The notes under the pieces are model-generated. The model was given only the letters and a program-made list of their open reading frames with translations. It was not told the DNA's origin and made no database searches. Position numbers and translations under genes: made by a program. Shown here one piece after another: positions 59,074 to 64,000 of a stretch of DNA of 64,000 nt; positions within the stretch are counted from its first letter, which is position 1; each line of letters starts with the position of its first letter. The stretch is from Portulaca oleracea (lineage: Eukaryota; Streptophyta; Magnoliopsida; Caryophyllales; Portulacaceae): the NCBI GenBank assembly GCA_029582165.1, contig CM055870.1, positions 3,311,332 through 3,375,331 of the forward strand, given 5' to 3'.

Positions 59074-61277
59074 AGGCTCCATCCAATATTTGGTAGCAAC
59101 TTAGACCAGCAATAGCAGGATAATTTGACTCTTGATGCACTAATCAAAAGCCAAAATTTCGTTGGTTTCATCCAGAAAACAGAAATGCATGATTTTGGAT
59201 GATTAATATATAATTCATAACAACTTGCATGCTTCAGTTACGTGATTGATCAGTCACTAATTTAGAGCTTTTTCAAATATTTCAATGCTATTTTTACACT
59301 ACTATTACAAACTCCTTTTTTGTTTCTAATGTAAGTGTCAACCTTGCAAGATCTTTGATTAGATTCTCCTCCCTTTAATTTCAAAAGTAACAAATGTTTA
59401 ATATGCATGCATGTTTCTTCAAAAATAGATGATCATGACCCCTGTTATTATCAATCAACTTTTCTTTCGTCGTAATTAATCAAAAATAGTTATGTTCTCA
59501 ATCTCTATGATGATGCATTGATGTCAAAATGTGAATATCTTGTTTTCAATTTCTATGATGAATGCGAAAATGAATGTTCAACACATTAATATTTAATTTG
59601 AAAGAAATTTCAACAATACGTATTTTCACGTTAAAAATCAGAAGAAATGCATAGAACATCCTTAAAATACAATGTTCTTCTAACAAATCTGTTAAATTAT
59701 GTACATGAATAAGAGTGTGTATAAAAATGTTAATTACTGTCGTACACATATATATATATATATGTGTACACGCTTGTGCACCTACGCGCAAACATATAGA
59801 AAATATTTAACATGAAAAAAATTGCAACTATCAAACTTTTATATTGGGATGTCATATATTTTTAAGTTATTAGAAATAATTAATCCAGATGAAACAAAGC
59901 CATAATTGTTTATATGCACTAGAATAGACGGACGTACATAATCAGAGTGCTACTACTATTTGAAACTATACATATTTAAGTTGAATTGAATTGAGTTAAA
60001 TTAAATTGTAGGATAATTAAATTAGGACCCACTAAAGTGAAATTGAAACAGCTTTATGGACTCCTAGACTAGAATCTTCAATAAATCAATCAGGTTGAAT
60101 ATAATGAAAAACGATGACCCGTTAAATAAAGCAGATTGACAGAAATTGAATTCGGGTGGGCCTCTTTTCAACCGTGTTGAGATTCTATTTGACTAAAAGT
60201 TAACCCGCATGCTACTCAATAATCCATTGATTCTATGAATACATATGATATTGACTTTCTTAATTTCATATACATTGATCACATTAATTTGTTATAATAA
60301 GCAATATTATTTTGTTGAGATATAAATTTATTACAAATTTTAATATTTTAAGGAAATGTTATTATAATTGATTTTTTTCAACTATCATAATTAAAAATTA
60401 TAACAAGCATTGATTCTACCTTAAAAATTAAAATCAATATATTTTTATCAAAGTATAACTAGCTTAGCTTCCTGCAATAGTTAATCATATTTGTTGACAT
60501 ATAATCTCTTAATATATGAGATTTACTTTAACGAAATCAATAATAAGGAGTCTTCAACCACCATAGGTAGGGGAAAAAAATCAACCAAGGCAAGTTTTTT
60601 AAAAAAATTTAATGGGTGAGCAATTTAGTTTGTGCTACTACCATGGCACTGCAACTAGCTTGGGCACAATTTGCACAAAGGTGAGCAGAAGTGCTAAATA
60701 ATTAACTTATTAATTAATTAATTAAGTTACAAGTTTAAAGAAAATATATATGATATGATTATGATGCATAAACCAACATGAGCATGACTAGATAAACAAT
60801 ACCACCTAATTTGGTTGGGTTGGGTGATTATCCTATGATTTACAGGGAAACTAATTAATTAATTATTGATTAGTAGTCGCTAATTAACCTAGAGAGTGAG
60901 TGTTTCAGCAAATCTACTTTGAGATTTACTACTAAGTACGGAGTAATAAGTCTGATCTTCTGATGTCATACTGAATCTTATATTAGCCAAGTGCCAGAGT
61001 GTTAATGGAAGATTTATTTTAACTGTTTTGTTAATTCTTCTAAGTAATCATAACATTATTCAACAATAATTCAAAATCTTAACCCCTAGGTTTCAAGTTT
61101 GGTGTAACCATGGTTTCCTAATTTATTCACCAAATCAATGTCTCCTTTCTTGCTAACCACCAACAGTAAATCAATGAATTTTACTTTTAATTTATGTTGT
61201 TTTAAGAAAATGTTTATTGTGCAAATTCTTGTATTACTGTGCATGTGTTGTTTTTTATTATTACTCTAGGTTGTTTA
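59074..61277. other. AT-rich spacer with no gene seen
   Basis: Mostly T/A-rich DNA with a TATATATGTGTAC tract near 59747-59768 and TTAATTAATTAATT near 60705-60725. No convincing coding frame or RNA gene. Confidence 0.55.
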
Positions 61278-61428
61278 AGGCCATGTTCTTTTCTGCGGTT
61301 GGCAAATTCCGATACCACAGCATACTGCAGTTTACCGCATACCAATAACCCACCACAATTCCACCACAATTCCACCACATCTCACCACACCATTCCGCAA
61401 AATACCGCAGAAAAGAGCAGGGCCTAAG
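61278..61428. mobile_element. short MITE, TGTTCTTTTCTGCGGT ends
   Basis: Left end AGGCCATGTTCTTTTCTGCG and right end CGCAGAAAAGAGCAGGGCCT are strong inverted repeats of about 20 bp. Interior is a run of CCACAATTCCACC-type repeats. About 150 bp. Confidence 0.78.
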
Positions 61429-61641
61429 TTGCTATGTTTTTACTTTCTTAAATGCCAAAATTAATTTTTTTACATCTTGATAAATTTGTTGTTGATAAGT
61501 ATTGCTAGTCGATAGCAAGAGCAAAAGTATATGGATATTGCACTAAAATACCTTAGAGCAAAAGTATGAATATTACATATGACACTTTGAACCTTCCAGG
61601 GGAAATGGATAACACCTTGAATATCTTTAATGAAAACCTTG

Positions 61642-61872
61642 TTTTTTTCGATTATTGATAGCCAAAAGGTTCAAGAGATTACATAATACAGCAAACCGCA
61701 AAGAGAACAGCTACCAACCAACGCTAGATAAAAAGATACATACAACACTTCTAAATAAAAAACACAGCAAGGACAGTCGCACCAACGACTGCCAAAATCC
61801 ATCACAACTCAAACACGCTCTTAAAAATAAAAAACTTCAGTTTGGTGGATCATCGGGGAATCGTACGTTTAT
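61642..61872 (-). mobile_element. LINE/SINE-like retroposed fragment, copy 2
   Basis: Read on the minus strand it ends TTTTGGCTATCAATAATCG followed by an A run. The flanks repeat AATGAAAACCTTG (61629-61641 and 61882-61894), with ATATCTTT also shared just before; this suggests a target duplication of at least 13 bp. It is related to 36079-36330. At about 230 bp it is either a SINE or a 5'-truncated LINE; no A/B boxes were recognised. Confidence 0.55.
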
Positions 61873-62039
61873 ATCTTTGCTAATGAAAACCTTGTTAGAT
61901 GTGAATGTTTGATAACGACTATAAGGTTCTTTCATCTGTTTTTTCTATTTTTCTTTGTCCCAACTAGAAGGAAGAATGAAGTCTAGTGTAAGTTTAAATA
62001 TCTCATTTTTCTTCATTATGTTGTATTGACTTGAAAGTG

Positions 62040-62640
62040 AGTTTTAAGGAGGGGCATGTTTGAGCCTCTACACAAACCCACACATCACTTAGCTGGCCAA
62101 CGTATGGGTTGTGGGCTTTCTCTTATTTTTTGGGCCGATTTTGTATGGGAAAATCTTGCGCATTTGTTGTGCAACAATTAGCCGTTTGATTGAATTGATT
62201 TCTTTCATTAGTTCTTCCTTCTTGGTCTTCCGCCCTTCTTTATTTGCTCCATGATCCTCGCCCTCAAATGATGCCTCTTGTCTCTTCAGTTTCTTATTCG
62301 ATTATCCCTCAACAGTTAGTTTTTACCTATAAATAGAAGCTTTGCTTAGACTGTTTTGTAACACACCAAAACACAAATACCTCTTCTCTCCTCTCCTCTC
62401 TTTTCATTATGGGCTAATAGATTTGCATGCTCCAAACTCTTGGGCTCGAGTGCATATGGCCAAGAGTTGTTTGAGTTAACCTCATGAAGCGACCGGCATA
62501 ACCGATTGACACCAAGGTCGAGTCGTAATCGCTTTCACCTATGACGGAGCCATGAAATGGATCGGAGAATTAAAGACATTTCTAATATCAACAGTAGCTC
62601 CTGGAAAAGGAACTACACCCATTAATTTATTTTAATATTA
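62040..62640 (+). other. promoter-like block, possible solo LTR relic
   Basis: Unlike its surroundings this block has a strong TATA box (CTATAAATAG, 62330-62339), then about 60 nt later a CT-rich leader-like stretch (62380-62405) and a GC-richer segment with GACGGAGCC. No coding frame follows. The layout resembles a retrotransposon LTR promoter plus leader, but no TG..CA ends, primer-binding site or partner LTR were found. Confidence 0.3.
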
Positions 62641-63501
62641 ATCAAATTTGACTAATCCAAATTTTTTCATACGGCAGGCCTTATATATTCTTCTTTAGGT
62701 TCATTGCCAAGTTGGGTATTTGTATATTCTTCTATGCCAAGTTGGGTACGAGAAGGCTCCCCACAAGTACAACCAATTTGCTCTTTATCCTAATAATCTA
62801 CTACCTCCGTCCCAAATTATTTGTCCATCTACTTAACTCCCTTGTTCCAAAATATTTTTCTATTTTATAATTTCAATTATTGTAATTCCTATTATACCCC
62901 TTATAAATACTCTTTTGTTTCTTTTTTATTTTTCTTCACATGAGAAAAATAAGAACAATTCGGATATATTATATATTTTTTTATCTTATTTTCTATGACC
63001 ATTGGACTTTTAAATATAATTAAATGTAGTAATTTACCAGCAATTTTAGCAGGAGTTAGAAGCTACACCTACTAACCTAGGCAAGTTGTGTGTTCACCAA
63101 GTGTATCTCGTGAACATGTCCTAAGATCTCTTGGGATTCGTGCACTCTACAATTTTGCCTGTTTTAAGAGAAAGTGCACGCTACTTTTCTGCAAAAAATA
63201 ATATCTTATTCGTAATAAACCCTAAATTATTACTTGTTGAGTTGCTGTTATATAAACCAACATGCACATTCTTGTAATATTAAATATTTGAGTATAATAC
63301 TGGAAATGTTTATGTTTAGCTACACACAAATGTATGGAGAAACTTATAAACAAATACATGTATTGTATTAAAGTTATGATGAACTATTACATCAAGTTGA
63401 ATGCATGAACAAACCAACGCTGTGTGCAACACATCTCAATGGTTGGCTGGTTACTAGTCAAACGCCATTATGTATTCATTTTAATTTTCTATTGATGCTT
63501 A

Positions 63502-63640
63502 CCCCCTGCTCTTTGGTCATATTATTTTCAAGTTATGATATTTTTTTGGGAATTATGTTTTAGAGTGAATATTTTTTTGGAAAATTGTATTATGTTTGGA
63601 TAAGTTAGGATAATTATGTCAAACCTAACCAAAGAGTATG
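63502..63640. mobile_element. CCTGTTCTTT-family MITE, diverged
   Basis: Left end CCCCTGCTCTTTGGTCATA and right end TAACCAAAGAGTATGACC, with interior TTTTTTTGGGAATTATGTTTT as in other members. About 139 bp. Confidence 0.5.
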
Positions 63641-64000
63641 ACCTTAATATATGACAAATTACTAAATTAAGATCATGATGTTGTTTTGTGTGGTTGGCTA
63701 AGTTTATTTTTATACACCACATATTTTGATATTCACATTTTCACCAATTTTATCCCACTACTTATTTCCACCTTGTCCACCATCCATATAACATATATTT
63801 AGAAATCCATATATTAATAAGTAATGTGATTGATTTGATTTGACTTACATTACCTTATTAAAAATTATGATATTTTTTTTGTTTTTATCCACACTTTACC
63901 AACTTATCCATCCGATCCACCCTTTACCAACTTATCTACATAATCACTTAATCAACCGCATAGAATAACAAAAATTAAATAGACAAAAATATGATGAATA
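63641..64000. other. AT-rich spacer to the window edge
   Basis: No coding frame. A short repeated CTTTACCAACTTATC(C/T)A motif occurs at about 63892-63941. Confidence 0.5.

Noticed and set aside
62811..63045. Stowaway MITE beginning CTACCTCCGTCCCAAATTA
   Set aside because: No complementary right end could be found.
1..64000. CRISPR arrays, operons, riboswitches or phage modules
   Set aside because: None present; the window is plant nuclear DNA and no array-like regularly spaced repeats were seen.

Overview
This is a window of plant nuclear DNA, most likely from a eudicot. Evidence: multi-exon genes with GT..AG introns; families found only or mainly in plants (PPR proteins, a DUF1336/EDR2-C protein, a GALT-type arabinogalactan glycosyltransferase, a galacturonan-binding WAK-like protein, a defensin-like peptide, flippase ALA3); leader introns; AT-rich spacers full of short inverted-repeat transposons. 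No viral, bacterial or organellar segment is evident.

Left part (1-25 kb, gene-rich, mostly minus strand): a ribosome export adaptor NMD3 gene cut by the left edge; a tRNA-Gly(GCC); a broken genomic copy of part of the DUF1336 gene that lies intact 19 kb away; a long PPR gene resembling Arabidopsis At1g05670; a two-exon defensin-like peptide gene; divergently, a GC-rich gene for a secreted, probably GPI-anchored galacturonan-binding protein without kinase; a seven-exon hydroxyproline O-galactosyltransferase; a short PPR gene resembling At1g06270; a decayed short-chain dehydrogenase fragment; and the intact nine-exon DUF1336 gene with an acylation-type N terminus.

Middle (25-38 kb): gene-poor, AT-rich DNA with short transposons, including a 1.1-kb Mutator-like element with about 120-bp terminal inverted repeats and a perfect 10-bp flanking repeat.

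Right part (38-54 kb, plus strand): a six-exon bHLH79-like transcription factor gene and a 27-exon gene for the P4-ATPase ALA3 (1209 residues, catalytic motifs present). From 54 to 64 kb I see no gene, only nested and solo MITEs, a LINE/SINE-like insertion and a possible LTR relic.

Exon joins were read by eye from splice sites, reading phase and family resemblance. In every spliced gene the joined coding length is a multiple of three and the stop lies where the family normally ends. The genes form no operon or pathway. Several act in the secretory and cell-wall system (galactosyltransferase, galacturonan-binding protein, flippase, defensin-like peptide), which may be coincidence. I found no clearly new biological system; the strongest unusual items are the Mutator-like element, the partial DUF1336 duplication, the splice-dependent anchor of the wall protein and a family of short inverted-repeat elements.
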